64,000 nucleotides of DNA from Dechloromonas sp. A34 (GCF_026261605.1 NZ_CP102486.1:744001-808000), one strand, 5' to 3'; shown: positions 19,893 to 29,695, numbered from the stretch's first letter. Notes: generated by a model from the sequence alone, not told the origin. Translations and numbers: made by a program.

Positions 19893-21319
19893 ATGGCTCA
19901 TCAAAAAGACCGCTCTGCCGCGCCCGCTCCAGAGCCATTGTCCGGGGCCGTGCGGGATCGGTTTGGACCGGGTCGGATACGCTTCGTTCCAGCGCGGACG
20001 GCGGCGTTGTTTGCCGCCGTTTTCCTTTGCAGCGCGCAGCTTGAAGCACGGCAGCCGGCAGCCACGCCGAAGGCTCAGGCCGCGACGCCATCCCCGGATA
20101 TTGCCGAGAAGCAGGCTGATCTCGGCGAATTACGCAACCGCATCGAATCGCTGCGTAAGGATTTGCATGCCAGCGAGGAGACCCGGGCCGACGCCGCCGA
20201 CCGCCTGCGCGAGTCGGAGCGCCAGATATCGCGACTGCAACGCGAACTGCACGAATTGTCGGATCAGCAGGGACGCTTGCAGAGGAACCTGAAAAATCTC
20301 GAAACTCAGGCCCAGGAGTTGGGTGCGACGCTCGACCAGCAACAGGCGCAATTGGAAAAACTGCTCTACCGGCAGTATCTGCGCGGCTCGCCGGATTCGC
20401 TGCAGTTGATCCTGAATGGCGACGATCCCAGCCAGGTGGCGCGCGACCTGCACTATCTGTCGGCCATCGCCCTGACCCGGGCCGAACTGATGGGTGAAAT
20501 CCATGCCACCCTAGCCAAGAAGAAAGCGCTCGCCGCCGACGCCAAGGAGCGGAGCGCCGAGTTGGCCGAGGTCGAGGCGGAACAGCAGAAACGGCATGCC
20601 GAATTGCAGAGGCAGCGTGTGGAGCACAAGGCACTGTTCGCTGAGATTTCCAGCAAGGTCAAGTCCCAGCGCAAGGAAATCGGCAATCTCCAGCAAAACG
20701 AAAAGCGCCTGACGCAACTGATCGATCGGTTGTCGAAAATTCTCGCAGCCCAGGCCGCGCGCGCGGCGGAGGCGGCGCGGCAGGCGGAAGTCGCACGGCA
20801 GAAAGCCAGGACGCGTCCGGCGCCCGAAGACAAGGAAGTGCCGCGCCAGCCGGCTAGTGTCGAACCGTCCCGGCCAAAAGCGGTCGAAGTGGAGAACCGC
20901 TACGAGCCGGTTGCCAACGACGGCAGCTTCGCCCGGCAGAAGGGAAGTCTGCGCCTGCCAATACGTGGTGCGGTGTCCGGCCGCTTTGGTTCGCCCCGCG
21001 AGGGGGCGGCACATGGCGCGGCTTGTTCATCAGGGCGGCCAGCGGAAGTGAGGTCAGGTCGATTGCCGGAGGGCGGGTGGTGTTTGCAGACTGGATGCGG
21101 GGTTTTGGCAATCTGCTGATCGTCGATCATGGCAATGGCTATCTGTCGATCTACGGTAACAATGATTCGCTGCTCAGACAGGTCGGCCAGGCCGTCAAGG
21201 GCGGGGAAACCATCGCCACGGTTGGCAACAGCGGGGGTAATCCGGAATCCGGTTTATACTTTGAACTCCGCCACCAGGGGCAACCGATCGACCCGATGAA
21301 ATGGGCCAATTTGAAATGA
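19893..21319 (+). CDS. envC: EnvC-like murein hydrolase activator, one frameshift
   Basis: About 475 residues in two frames. A signal-like segment (TAALFAAVFLCSAQLEA) is followed by a long coiled coil (residues about 80-300, rich in Glu/Gln/Arg/Leu), a basic/proline linker and a C-terminal LytM domain. The LytM zinc ligands are missing: GLFI for the first His motif, YLSIYG for the middle, GLYFE for HLHFE. That is the hallmark of EnvC-type activators, which switch on amidases at the septum rather than cutting peptidoglycan. One added G in the run at 21002-21006 restores EGGGTWRGLFIRA and the full domain to 21319. The start is uncertain: ATG 19893 or GTG 19950. The stop overlaps ctpA. Confidence 0.85.
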
Positions 21320-22743
21320 GCAAAGCAAAAACCATCAGTTTGACATTGGGCGGTTTCGTCGCCGGCGCACTTATCAGCCTGCATATCCCGGCGCTGGCCG
21401 ACAAGGAAGTGAAGCCCGGTCTGCCGATCGATGAGCTGCGGACGTTTGCCGAGGTCTATAGCGCCATCAAGCAGGGCTATGTCGAGCCGGTCGAAGACAA
21501 AAAAATGATCACCAATGCCATTTCCGGCATGCTGTCCAATCTCGATCCGCACTCTGCCTATCTCGACGCTGATTCCTTCAAGGATCTCCAGGTCGGAACG
21601 CAAGGCGAATTCGGTGGCCTCGGCATCGAGGTCGGTATGGAAGACGGTCTGGTCAAGGTCGTGTCGCCGATCGAGGATACCCCGGCCTACCGCGCCGGCG
21701 TCAAGGCCGGCGACCTGATCTTCAAGCTCGACGAAACGCCGGTCAAGGGGCTGACGCTGTCCGACGCCGTCAAGAAGATGCGTGGCAAGCCGAAGACCCC
21801 GATCAAACTGACGATCCTGCGCAAGGGCGAAAGCAAGCCGCTGGAAATCACCCTGATTCGCGAAGTCATCAAGGTGCAAAGCGTCAAGTCAAAATTGATC
21901 GAGCCTGGCTATGGCTGGATTCGCGTTACCCAGTTCCAGGAAAACACCGTTGTCGAATTGGCCAGGCATTTGGGCGCTCTCTACAAGGATGGCAACCTGC
22001 GTGGCCTGGTCCTTGACCTGCGTAATGATCCGGGCGGGCTGCTCAATGGCGCAATTGGTGTTTCTGCCGCCTTTCTGCCGCCGGATGTCAAGGTCGTGTC
22101 GACCGATGGTCGCACCGAGGATGCCAAGCAGGAATTTCTAGCCCGGCCGCGCGATTACCTGCGCGGCACCAAGGAAGATCCGTTGCGTACGCTGCCGGTC
22201 GATGTCAAGAAGGTGCCGATGGTGGTGCTGGTCAATACCGGTTCTGCCTCAGCCTCGGAAATCGTTGCTGGTGCGCTGCAGGACTACAAGCGCGCCGTCA
22301 TTATGGGCACCCAGACCTTTGGCAAGGGATCGGTCCAGTCGGTCCTGCCCTTGCCCGGCAATACCGCGATCAAGCTGACCACCGCCCGTTACTACACGCC
22401 GGAAGGGCGCTCGATCCAGGCCAAGGGCATCGTTCCCGACATCGTCGTCGAGGAAACGGCCAATGGCAGTACGGCCAATGTGGCCCGTATTCGCGAGGCG
22501 GATCTCGATCGCCACTTGAGCAATGACCGTGACAAGGAAGCGGCCAAGGAATCCGCCAAGCCGGAGATGAAGCCGCATGGCAAGGTAGTACCCGCCAAGC
22601 CGGGCAAGGACAAAAATGGCAAGGAAGAGGCGGAAGATGAAATGCCGCAGCGTCTGGAGTACGCCAGCAAGGCGGACTACCAGTTCCAGCAGGCGATGAA
22701 TCTTCTCAAGGGTCTGCAGATCATGCAGAATAAGACCCAATAG
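21316..22743 (+). CDS. ctpA: Carboxy-terminal processing protease (S41, CtpA-type)
   Basis: 475 residues. A periplasmic serine protease with an N-terminal signal/anchor (ISLTLGGFVAGALISLHIPALA), a PDZ domain (about residues 85-165, GGLGIEVG to REV) and the S41 core. The catalytic serine is in NTGSASASEIVAGAL and the general-base lysine in TQTFGKGSVQS. The C-terminus is a lysine/glutamate-rich tail. The ATG overlaps the envC stop (ATGA), so the protease and the amidase activator are co-translated; in other bacteria CtpA controls cell-wall hydrolases, which fits. The tail may vary and has no assigned role. Confidence 0.93.
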   Translation: MSKAKTISLTLGGFVAGALISLHIPALADKEVKPGLPIDELRTFAEVYSAIKQGYVEPVEDKKMITNAISGMLSNLDPHSAYLDADSFKDLQVGTQGEFGGLGIEVGMEDGLVKVVSPIEDTPAYRAGVKAGDLIFKLDETPVKGLTLSDAVKKMRGKPKTPIKLTILRKGESKPLEITLIREVIKVQSVKSKLIEPGYGWIRVTQFQENTVVELARHLGALYKDGNLRGLVLDLRNDPGGLLNGAIGVSAAFLPPDVKVVSTDGRTEDAKQEFLARPRDYLRGTKEDPLRTLPVDVKKVPMVVLVNTGSASASEIVAGALQDYKRAVIMGTQTFGKGSVQSVLPLPGNTAIKLTTARYYTPEGRSIQAKGIVPDIVVEETANGSTANVARIREADLDRHLSNDRDKEAAKESAKPEMKPHGKVVPAKPGKDKNGKEEAEDEMPQRLEYASKADYQFQQAMNLLKGLQIMQNKTQ

Positions 22744-22763
22744 TCGACCCTTCGGGAGGGATG

Positions 22764-23165
22764 ATGACTGACGCAGACCTCAAGAAGAAACGGGAAATCC
22801 TTTTCGCTAAATTCCCGCCCGGGCAGGTGCCCGAGGCGGCGGATGACTTGCAGCGACTGGACGAAGTCGAGATTGAGCTTAAATACGAAAAGCGCTCACT
22901 CGGCGTCGCCTACGACCTGCAGGAGCACACCCTGCAAGAGCTCGACGAGCATCTGGTCGACAAGGGCTACCACCTCGACAATACGCTGTTGAGCAAGCTG
23001 ACTCGGGCGTTGATCTATTACGTCGAGGAAACCCAGTTGCACAACCTCGGCGCGCCGGAAAAGCGGATCAAGCGTTCTGCTCAGGAAGCCTACGTCAATG
23101 CCTGGGAGCAGCATCCCCATGGCGATCACGACGACACCCCGCCGGAGTGGCGGGAATACAAATAG
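22764..23165 (+). CDS. Conserved-looking protein of unknown function
   Basis: 133 residues, no signal peptide or membrane segment. The sequence is charged and mostly helical in character (KKKREILFAKFPPGQVPEAADD, then LQELDEHLVDKGYHLDNTLLSKLTRALIYYVEE in pieces), ending with a His/Asp/Pro-rich tail. No motif I recognise. GGGAGGG lies just before ATGATG; the second ATG (22764) has the better spacing, the first (22761) adds one Met. It sits 20 nt after ctpA and before moeB. The LHNLGAPEKR region and the preceding YYVEET resemble short domains sometimes found with ThiF-type enzymes, but I would not assign a function. Confidence 0.7.
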   Translation: MTDADLKKKREILFAKFPPGQVPEAADDLQRLDEVEIELKYEKRSLGVAYDLQEHTLQELDEHLVDKGYHLDNTLLSKLTRALIYYVEETQLHNLGAPEKRIKRSAQEAYVNAWEQHPHGDHDDTPPEWREYK

Positions 23166-23177
23166 TTATTAGTCGAT

Positions 23178-23232
23178 AGTCGCTAGTTGTTGACTACAGC
23201 TACTACGGATTAAGGACTAACTGCTAGCGACT
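23178..23232 (+). repeat. Inverted repeat in the moeB leader
   Basis: AGTCGCTAG (23178-23186) and CTAGCGACT (23224-23232) are perfectly complementary, and pairing can continue imperfectly inward (TTGTTGACTA opposite TTAGTCCTTA-type sequence). The right arm ends 2 nt before the moeB ATG, and no separate Shine-Dalgarno is visible there. The stretch is AT-richer than its surroundings. It could be a degenerate dispersed repeat or an RNA hairpin over the start codon. Confidence 0.55.
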
Positions 23233-23234
23233 CT

Positions 23235-24062
23235 ATGACTGACGAGCAACTACTCCGCTACAGCCGCCATATCCTCCTTGATGCGCTCGGTATCGAAGGT
23301 CAGTCGCGCATTCTGGCCAGCCATGCGCTGGTTATCGGGGCTGGCGGACTGGGTTCGCCGGCGGCGCTTTATCTGGCTTCGGCCGGGGTCGGCAAGATGA
23401 CCCTGGTCGATGACGACACCGTTGATTTCACCAATCTGCAACGACAGGTTCTCCATACCCAGGCCCGCGTCGGCATGGCCAAGGCAGAGTCCGGCCGGCA
23501 GGCGCTGGGCGCCATCAATTCCGAGATCGAGATCATCCCGCTGCAGCAGCGGCTGTCGGGCGTAGCGCTCGACGCGTTGGTCGCCACCGCCGATATCGTG
23601 CTCGACTGCTCCGACAATTTTGCCACCCGCCACGCCATCAACCGCGCCTGCGTGCATCACAAGAAACCGCTGGTCTCAGGGGCTGCGATCCGTTTCGACG
23701 GTCAGATCAGTGTCTATGATCTGCGCCGCGACGACTCGCCGTGCTACCACTGCCTGTTTCCGGAAAGCGACGAAGTCGAGGAAGTCCGCTGTGCGGTGAT
23801 GGGCGTTTTCGCGCCGCTGACCGGCATTATCGGCACGATGCAGGCGGCCGAGGCGCTCAAGCTGGCGGCTGGGATCGGCGAATCCCTGACCGGTCGGCTA
23901 CTGCTGCTAGATGCACTGGATATGGAATGGCGCACCGTGAAGTTCCGCAAGGACGCCGGTTGCGCCGTGTGCGGCCCTACAGCGGCCGGGCAAGTACCCG
24001 GATATCTACCCCGATCTGGCGAAGGTCGCGAATCTGAAGGCGCTGCTTGCCGTCCAGACTAG
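23235..24062 (+). CDS. moeB: MoeB/ThiF family adenylyltransferase
   Basis: 275 residues. An E1-like enzyme that adenylates the C-terminal glycine of a small sulfur carrier (MoaD in molybdopterin synthesis, or ThiS). Seen: LLRYSRHILL, the ATP loop GAGGLGSPAALYLASAG, DDDTVDFTNLQRQ, the zinc pairs CYHC and CAVC, and the cysteine of VRCAVMGV. Normal family members end soon after the second CxxC; here about 30 residues with no family resemblance follow, overlapping the 3' end of convergent ribD by 86 nt. Either the overlap is real or the true stop was lost to an indel. mog, another molybdenum cofactor gene, is 11 kb away. Confidence 0.9.
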   Translation: MTDEQLLRYSRHILLDALGIEGQSRILASHALVIGAGGLGSPAALYLASAGVGKMTLVDDDTVDFTNLQRQVLHTQARVGMAKAESGRQALGAINSEIEIIPLQQRLSGVALDALVATADIVLDCSDNFATRHAINRACVHHKKPLVSGAAIRFDGQISVYDLRRDDSPCYHCLFPESDEVEEVRCAVMGVFAPLTGIIGTMQAAEALKLAAGIGESLTGRLLLLDALDMEWRTVKFRKDAGCAVCGPTAAGQVPGYLPRSGEGRESEGAACRPD

Positions 24063-25065
24063 CCAGTTCCGGCAGGTTGAACAGGCCGTTGGCTGCGTGG
24101 CCGATCAGGCAGGGTGCCAGGTAAAGCAGCAGTTCATCAACCAGCCCCTCGCGCAGTAGGGAACCGTTGAGCTTGAACCCGGCTTCGGCATGGACCTCGT
24201 TGATGCCGCGCCGGCCGAGTTCGGCGAGCAGGTCTTTTAATTCCACCTTGCCCTGGGCGTTGGGCAGAATTAGCACTTCGGCGCCGGCCTTGGTTAGGGC
24301 GGCCTTGCGCTTGGCATCGTCGACTGCGCCGGCGATCAGCACCGGTCCGCCATCCAGGATGTGGGCGGCGAGCGGCGTTTCCAGCTTGCTGTCAACCACG
24401 ACGCGCAACGGCTGACGCGGCGTCTGCACGTCGCGGACGTTCAGTTGCGGGTCGTCGTCGCGCACCGTGCCGATGCCGGTCAGGATGGCGCAGGCCCGGG
24501 CCCGCCAGCGATGACCGTCGCGCCGCGCCTCGGGGCCGGTGATCCACTGGCTGACACCGTTGCTCAGGGCCGTCTTGCCGTCCAGGCTGGCCGCCGCTTT
24601 CAGGCGCAGCCAGGGGCGGCCACGGGTCATCCGCGAAACGAAGCCGATATTCAGTTCGCGCGCCTCATTTTCCAGCAAGCCGCTGGCCGTTTCGATCCCG
24701 GCGGCCTGGAGCAGGGCCAGCCCTTGGCCGGCGACCAACGGGTTGGGGTCGGTCATCGCGGCGACGACGCGGCTGACCCCGGCTGCAATAAGGGCATCGG
24801 CGCAGGGCGGGGTCCGGCCGTGGTGGCTGCACGGTTCGAGCGTGACATAGGCGGTCGCGCCGCGGGCCTTGGGGCCGGCGGCGCGCAGGGCATGGACTTC
24901 GGCATGCGGTTCGCCGGCCTTCTCGTGCCAGCCTTCGCCGACGATCCAGCCGTCACGGACCAGTACGCAGCCGACCCGCGGGTTGGGCGAGGTCGTCCAT
25001 AGGCCGTTCTCGGCCAGTTGCAGGGCGCGGGCCATCATGCCGTGGTCTACGGCGGTAAAGCTCAT
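23977..25065 (-). CDS. ribD: Bifunctional riboflavin biosynthesis deaminase/reductase
   Basis: 362 residues. Two domains: an N-terminal cytidine-deaminase-like zinc domain (PHAEVHAL and [11 protein letters not shown] hold the zinc ligands and catalytic Glu) and a C-terminal NADPH reductase domain beginning about residue 150 ([29 protein letters not shown]). It performs steps two and three of riboflavin synthesis. Its ATG overlaps the nrdR stop (ATGA); nrdR-ribD adjacency is widespread in proteobacteria. Its 3' end overlaps moeB. Confidence 0.94.
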   Translation of the reverse strand: MSFTAVDHGMMARALQLAENGLWTTSPNPRVGCVLVRDGWIVGEGWHEKAGEPHAEVHALRAAGPKARGATAYVTLEPCSHHGRTPPCADALIAAGVSRVVAAMTDPNPLVAGQGLALLQAAGIETASGLLENEARELNIGFVSRMTRGRPWLRLKAAASLDGKTALSNGVSQWITGPEARRDGHRWRARACAILTGIGTVRDDDPQLNVRDVQTPRQPLRVVVDSKLETPLAAHILDGGPVLIAGAVDDAKRKAALTKAGAEVLILPNAQGKVELKDLLAELGRRGINEVHAEAGFKLNGSLLREGLVDELLLYLAPCLIGHAANGLFNLPELASLDGKQRLQIRDLRQIGVDIRVLARPL

Positions 25066-25526
25066 TTTTTCTTCGGGCTGGGAGAAACTTCGCGGATGGC
25101 CCGGGAGAAGGCATCCACATCTTCGAAGTTGCGGTACACCGAAGCGAAGCGGATGTAGGCCACCTTGTCGAGCTTCTTCAGTTCGCGCATGACCAGTTCT
25201 CCCAGTTGCTGGGTGCTGACTTCGCGTTCGCCGGCCGAGAGCAGGATTTCCTCGATGTCGGCGACCGCGGCATCGACCGATTCGATCGCTACCGGCCGCT
25301 TGCGCAGCGCCAGTTCGAGGCTGGCGCGCAGCTTACCGCGACTGAATTCGGTGCGCAGGCCGTTTTTCTTGACCACCTGCGGCAGCTGAATTTCCGCCCG
25401 CTCGTAGGTGGTGAAGCGCTTGTCGCAGGCATTGCACTTTCTGCGGCGACGAACGACGTCGCCTTCGTCATTGAGACGGGTATCGGCGACGGCCGTATCT
25501 TCTGCACCGCAGAAAGGACATTTCAC
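25062..25526 (-). CDS. nrdR: Transcriptional repressor NrdR
   Basis: 154 residues, standard length. A zinc-ribbon (CPFC at 3-6, CNAC further on) plus an ATP-cone domain that senses ATP/dATP and represses ribonucleotide reductase genes through NrdR boxes. [18 protein letters not shown] is the typical end of the zinc ribbon. It is 6 nt downstream of glyA and overlaps ribD by ATGA, so glyA-nrdR-ribD form one transcript. No RNR gene is in the window. Confidence 0.95.
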   Translation of the reverse strand: MKCPFCGAEDTAVADTRLNDEGDVVRRRRKCNACDKRFTTYERAEIQLPQVVKKNGLRTEFSRGKLRASLELALRKRPVAIESVDAAVADIEEILLSAGEREVSTQQLGELVMRELKKLDKVAYIRFASVYRNFEDVDAFSRAIREVSPSPKKK

Positions 25527-25532
25527 GGGCGC

Positions 25533-26783
25533 TTAGTCTCCGTAGACCGGGAATTTCTTGCACAGGGTGGAAACCTTGGCGCGCACGGTGGCGGCTACGG
25601 CTTCGTCGTTAGGTGCGTCCAGCACGTCGGCCACCAGATGGGCGACCATCTCGGCTTCGATCTCGGTGAAGCCACGGGTCGTCATTGCTGGCGAGCCGAT
25701 ACGGATGCCGGAGGTGACGAAAGGCTTCTGCGGATCGTTCGGGATGCCGTTCTTGTTGACCGTGATGTGGGCGCGACCGAGTGCTGCCTCGGCTTCCTTG
25801 CCGGTGATGTTCTTGGCGCGCAGGTCAAGCAGGAAGACGTGGCTTTCAGTGCGCCCGGAGACGACGCGCAGGCCGCGCTCTTCCGACAGCACGCGGGCCA
25901 TGACGCGGGCGTTGTCGATGACCTGTTCCTGGTAATTGCGGAAACCCGGGGTCGCTGCTTCCTTGAAGGCCACGGCCTTGGCGGCGATCACGTGCTCCAA
26001 CGGGCCGCCTTGCAGGCCGGGGAAGATGGCGGAATTGATCGCCTTCTCGTGTTCGGCCTTCATCAGGATGATGCCGCCGCGCGGGCCGCGCAGGGTCTTG
26101 TGCGTGGTCGAGGTCACGACATCGGCGAAAGGCACCGGGTTCGGGTAGAAGCCGGCGGCAATCAGGCCGGCGTAGTGGGCCATGTCCACCCAGAAAATGG
26201 CGCCGATTTCCTTGGCGACCTTGGCAAAGCGTTCGAAATCGATGCGCAGCGAATAGGCCGAGGCACCGGCGACGATCAGGCGCGGCTTGTGCTCGCGGGC
26301 CAGCGCTTCCATCTTGTCGTAGTCGATCGCTTCGTTGGCATCGAGGCCGTAGGACACGACGTTGAACCACTTGCCGGACATATTGAGCGGCATGCCGTGG
26401 GTCAGGTGGCCGCCTTCGGCCAGGCTCATGCCCATGATCGTGTCGCCCGGCTTGCAGAAAGCCATCAGCACGGCCTGGTTGGCCTGCGAGCCGGAGTTCG
26501 GCTGGACGTTGGCGGCATCGGCGCCGAAGAGTTTCTTCAGACGGTCGATGGCCAGTTGTTCGACGACGTCGACGTGCTCGCAGCCACCGTAGTAACGCTT
26601 GCCGGGATAGCCTTCGGCGTACTTGTTGGTGAGCTGGGAGCCCTGGGCTTCCATGACGGCCTTGCTCACGTAGTTTTCCGAGGCGATCAGTTCGATATGG
26701 TCTTCCTGACGCTGGACCTCGGCCTGCATGGCTTGCCAGAGTTCAGGATCGATTTTTGCCAGGGTGTCTTTCGCGGAAAACAT
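25533..26783 (-). CDS. glyA: Serine hydroxymethyltransferase
   Basis: 416 residues. PLP enzyme that interconverts serine plus tetrahydrofolate with glycine plus 5,10-methylene-THF, the one-carbon donor used by ThyA. The Schiff-base lysine lies in [31 protein letters not shown] and the [15 protein letters not shown] region are typical. The frame is open 11 codons upstream, but [12 protein letters not shown] is the family start and has GAGG 9 nt before it. It follows the histidine phosphatase gene by 39 nt. Confidence 0.96.
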   Translation of the reverse strand: MFSAKDTLAKIDPELWQAMQAEVQRQEDHIELIASENYVSKAVMEAQGSQLTNKYAEGYPGKRYYGGCEHVDVVEQLAIDRLKKLFGADAANVQPNSGSQANQAVLMAFCKPGDTIMGMSLAEGGHLTHGMPLNMSGKWFNVVSYGLDANEAIDYDKMEALAREHKPRLIVAGASAYSLRIDFERFAKVAKEIGAIFWVDMAHYAGLIAAGFYPNPVPFADVVTSTTHKTLRGPRGGIILMKAEHEKAINSAIFPGLQGGPLEHVIAAKAVAFKEAATPGFRNYQEQVIDNARVMARVLSEERGLRVVSGRTESHVFLLDLRAKNITGKEAEAALGRAHITVNKNGIPNDPQKPFVTSGIRIGSPAMTTRGFTEIEAEMVAHLVADVLDAPNDEAVAATVRAKVSTLCKKFPVYGD

Positions 26784-26822
26784 GGGGAATGCCTCAAGCC
26801 ATTGAAAAGGGCGCAAATTTTA

Positions 26823-27479
26823 TCACGATGGGAGTTCGTCAAGGGCGCCGGGTTCGAGGTGCGCGGTTTCGCCCCAGGTTTCCAGTTGCCAGCGCCCGTT
26901 GTCGACGGCAATCCAGTTCAGGCCGGCATTGGGAATCAGGAAGTCGCGTGGCGTTTCCAGGCTGTTGCCGCGGACAAAGCGGTTGATGATGTCGAGCACG
27001 CCACCGTGCAGCACCACCGCCACATTCTGCCCGGGGTGCGCCGCGGCGATCGCCTGCAACCGGCTGGTGACGCGGGCGAACATAGCCTTCAGACTCTCGC
27101 CATCTTCGAAGGCGTAGTCGGCATTGCGCCCCTCAAAGGCAGCGTAGCCGTCCGGGTGCTTCGTCTTGGCTTCGTCGTAGGTCAGGCCCTCGAAAACGCC
27201 GTAGCGGCGCTCGCGCATTTCCGGCGCGGCGTTCGGGGTCAGACCGAGTGCTGCGCCAATGGCCTGCGCCGTCGCCCAGGCGCGCTTGAGGTCGCTGCTA
27301 TAGAGGGCGACAATGCCGGCCCCCTTGAGCCAGCGGCCGGCAGCTTCGGCCTGGCGCAGGCCAATTTCGTTGAGACCGATGTCGATTTGCCCCTGAATAC
27401 GGCGCGCCGCATTCCACTCGGTTTCGCCGTGGCGCACCAGGCAGATGCGTGTCGGACGGGTTGTAGGGATTTCCACCAT
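26823..27479 (-). CDS. Histidine phosphatase family protein (phosphoglycerate mutase-like)
   Basis: 218 residues. Contains the phosphohistidine motif LVRHGETEWN near the N-terminus, the ERRYGVFEGLTYDEA acid-donor region and the second histidine in VLHGGVLD. This is the cofactor-dependent GpmB/CobC branch, whose members dephosphorylate varied small phosphates; sequence does not settle the substrate (3-phosphoglycerate, alpha-ribazole phosphate or other). No cobalamin genes are near. It heads the run leading to glyA and is divergent from dctQ. Confidence 0.85.
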   Translation of the reverse strand: MVEIPTTRPTRICLVRHGETEWNAARRIQGQIDIGLNEIGLRQAEAAGRWLKGAGIVALYSSDLKRAWATAQAIGAALGLTPNAAPEMRERRYGVFEGLTYDEAKTKHPDGYAAFEGRNADYAFEDGESLKAMFARVTSRLQAIAAAHPGQNVAVVLHGGVLDIINRFVRGNSLETPRDFLIPNAGLNWIAVDNGRWQLETWGETAHLEPGALDELPS

Positions 27480-27581
27480 GGTTTGCCTAAGACCTTCGCT
27501 GTAAATTTGCGCACTGGGATTTTCAATTAACCCCGGCCACTATTAGAAGTCGGGAATTTTATCAACCGAGGAGGACTTTCC

Positions 27582-28175
27582 GTGACCCTTCTGCTTAAGC
27601 TCTCGAAGCTGATCGACTGGCTTACCGAGCGAGTCGGCAAAGGCGCGTTCTGGCTGGTGCTGCTGATGACCATCATCAGTTCCGCCAACGCCGTGGTGCG
27701 CTTCATCTTCAACTACAGTTCGAACGGCCTGCTGGAAATCCAGTGGTACCTGTTTGCCGCTGTTTTCCTGCTCTGTGCGCCCTATACGCTGCAGAAGAAC
27801 GAGCATGTCCGCATCGACGTGCTCTCCGGCAAGCTGTCGCCGCGCGGGCTCGCGGTCATCGACATCATCGGCACGTTGTTCTTCCTGCTGCCGATGGTGG
27901 TACTGGTGCTCTGGCTGTCGATGCCGCTGATCGCCGAGTCGTACCGGATCAATGAAATGTCGGCCAATGCCGGCGGCCTGATCCGCTGGCCGGTCAAGAT
28001 CCTGCTGCCGATCGGCTTCACGCTGCTCGCCCTGCAGGGCGTCTCCGAACTGATCAAGCGCATCGCCTTCCTGGCCGGGATGATTTCCGATCCCAACAGC
28101 AAGGAGAGGGGGCCGACGCCCGAAGAGGAACTGGCTGCCGCCATCGCTGCCGCCAAAGCCAAGGAGGGCAAATAA
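27582..28175 (+). CDS. dctQ: TRAP transporter small permease (DctQ)
   Basis: 197 residues, four hydrophobic helices, GTG start with GAGGAGG 8 nt upstream. The small membrane subunit of a tripartite ATP-independent periplasmic transporter. Family features: the Trp-rich LEIQWYLFAAVFLLCAPYTLQKNEHVRIDV block between helices 2 and 3. The stop overlaps the dctM ATG (TAATG). Together with two binding proteins at 30.4-32.7 kb it likely forms a complete Na+-driven importer. Confidence 0.93.
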   Translation: MTLLLKLSKLIDWLTERVGKGAFWLVLLMTIISSANAVVRFIFNYSSNGLLEIQWYLFAAVFLLCAPYTLQKNEHVRIDVLSGKLSPRGLAVIDIIGTLFFLLPMVVLVLWLSMPLIAESYRINEMSANAGGLIRWPVKILLPIGFTLLALQGVSELIKRIAFLAGMISDPNSKERGPTPEEELAAAIAAAKAKEGK

Positions 28176-29668
28176 TGGAATGGGTCATTGCCAATATGGC
28201 GCCGCTGATGTTTGGCGCCCTTGTTCTCTTCCTGCTCCTCGGCTACCCGGTCGCCTTCGCGCTGGCCGCCAATGGCATCGTTTTCGGCCTGATCGGCATT
28301 GAACTCGGACTGCTCACGCCGGCCCTGTTCCAGGCGCTGCCCGAGCGCATCTTCGGCATCATGGCCAACGACACGCTGCTCGCCATCCCCTTCTTTACCT
28401 TCATGGGGCTAGTGCTTGAACGATCGGGCATGGCCGAGGATCTGCTCGACACCATCGGTCAGCTGTTCGGCCCGATGCGCGGTGGTCTGGCCTACGCAGT
28501 CATCTTCGTCGGCGCCCTGCTTGCCGCGACGACCGGCGTGGTGGCAGCCTCGGTGATCTCGATGGGCCTGATCTCGCTGCCCATCATGCTCCGCTACGGC
28601 TACGACAAGCGGCTGGCGGCCGGCGTCATCGCTGCTTCCGGAACGCTGGCCCAGATCATTCCGCCGTCGCTGGTGCTGATCATCATGGCCGATCAGCTCG
28701 GCAAGTCGGTCGGTGACATGTACGAAGGCGCGATGATTCCCGGCCTGGTGCTGACATCGTTGTATGTCGGCTATGTCGTTCTGCTCAGCATTATCAAGCC
28801 GAATGCCTGCCCGGCTCTGCCGCTGGAAGCCCGCTCGCTGCGCGGCTTCAAACTGATGCTGCGCGTGCTAACGACCCTGGTCCCGCCGCTGGTCCTGATC
28901 TTCCTGGTCCTCGGCACGATTTTCCTCGGTATTGCAACGCCGACTGAAGGCGGCGCCATGGGGGCTGCCGGCGCGATGATCCTCGCACTGGCCCGCAAAC
29001 GGATCACCCTCAAGCTGCTCCGGCAGGCCATGGAAACCACCGGCAAGCTGTCGTCCTTCGTGGTCTTCATCCTAGTCGGTTCGACGGTGTTCGGTCTGGT
29101 CTTCCGCGGTGTCAATGGTGACCTCTGGGTCGAACACCTGCTGCTCGGTCTGCCCGGTGGCCAGGTCGGCTTCCTGATCGTGGTCAACATCCTGGTCTTC
29201 GTGCTCGCCTTCTTCCTCGACTTCTTCGAGTTGTCCTTCATCATCGTGCCGCTGCTGGCGCCGGTGGCGGACAAGTTGGGCATCGACCTGGTCTGGTTCG
29301 GCGTGCTGCTGGCGGTCAATATGCAGACCTCCTTCATGCATCCGCCATTTGGCTTCGCGCTCTTCTACCTGCGTTCGGTGGCGCCGGCCTCTGTCAAGAC
29401 GACGGATATCTACTGGGGGGCCATACCCTTCGTCTGTATCCAGATCATCATGGTTGCTCTGATCATCATCTTCCCGAACATCGTCAGCTACGGCGACGAG
29501 GCCCAGAAGGCACAGGCCCAGATGGAGCGCGATGGCACGGCGCCGCCGGCGGTCGATCTCGATACACTGATGAAGCAGGGCGACGCAGACAGCGATGCCG
29601 AGAACAAGCAGAAGGAAGACGACACCGCGGCCAATCTGCTGAAAAACCTGGGTGGCGACAACAAGTAA
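28175..29668 (+). CDS. dctM: TRAP transporter large permease (DctM)
   Basis: 497 residues, about 12 transmembrane helices, the ion-coupled permease subunit. Family signatures include the AIPFFTFMGLVLERSGMAEDLLD region, ASGTLAQIIPPSLVLIIMAD and FLDFFELSFIIVPLLAP. The C-terminus carries an unusually long hydrophilic tail (about 55 residues, rich in Asp/Glu/Lys/Gln) beyond the last helix, with no domain I recognise. A strong terminator follows within 30 nt. Confidence 0.94.
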   Translation: MEWVIANMAPLMFGALVLFLLLGYPVAFALAANGIVFGLIGIELGLLTPALFQALPERIFGIMANDTLLAIPFFTFMGLVLERSGMAEDLLDTIGQLFGPMRGGLAYAVIFVGALLAATTGVVAASVISMGLISLPIMLRYGYDKRLAAGVIAASGTLAQIIPPSLVLIIMADQLGKSVGDMYEGAMIPGLVLTSLYVGYVVLLSIIKPNACPALPLEARSLRGFKLMLRVLTTLVPPLVLIFLVLGTIFLGIATPTEGGAMGAAGAMILALARKRITLKLLRQAMETTGKLSSFVVFILVGSTVFGLVFRGVNGDLWVEHLLLGLPGGQVGFLIVVNILVFVLAFFLDFFELSFIIVPLLAPVADKLGIDLVWFGVLLAVNMQTSFMHPPFGFALFYLRSVAPASVKTTDIYWGAIPFVCIQIIMVALIIIFPNIVSYGDEAQKAQAQMERDGTAPPAVDLDTLMKQGDADSDAENKQKEDDTAANLLKNLGGDNK

Positions 29669-29695
29669 GCGCTAGCTGGGTTCACTACAGTCAAG

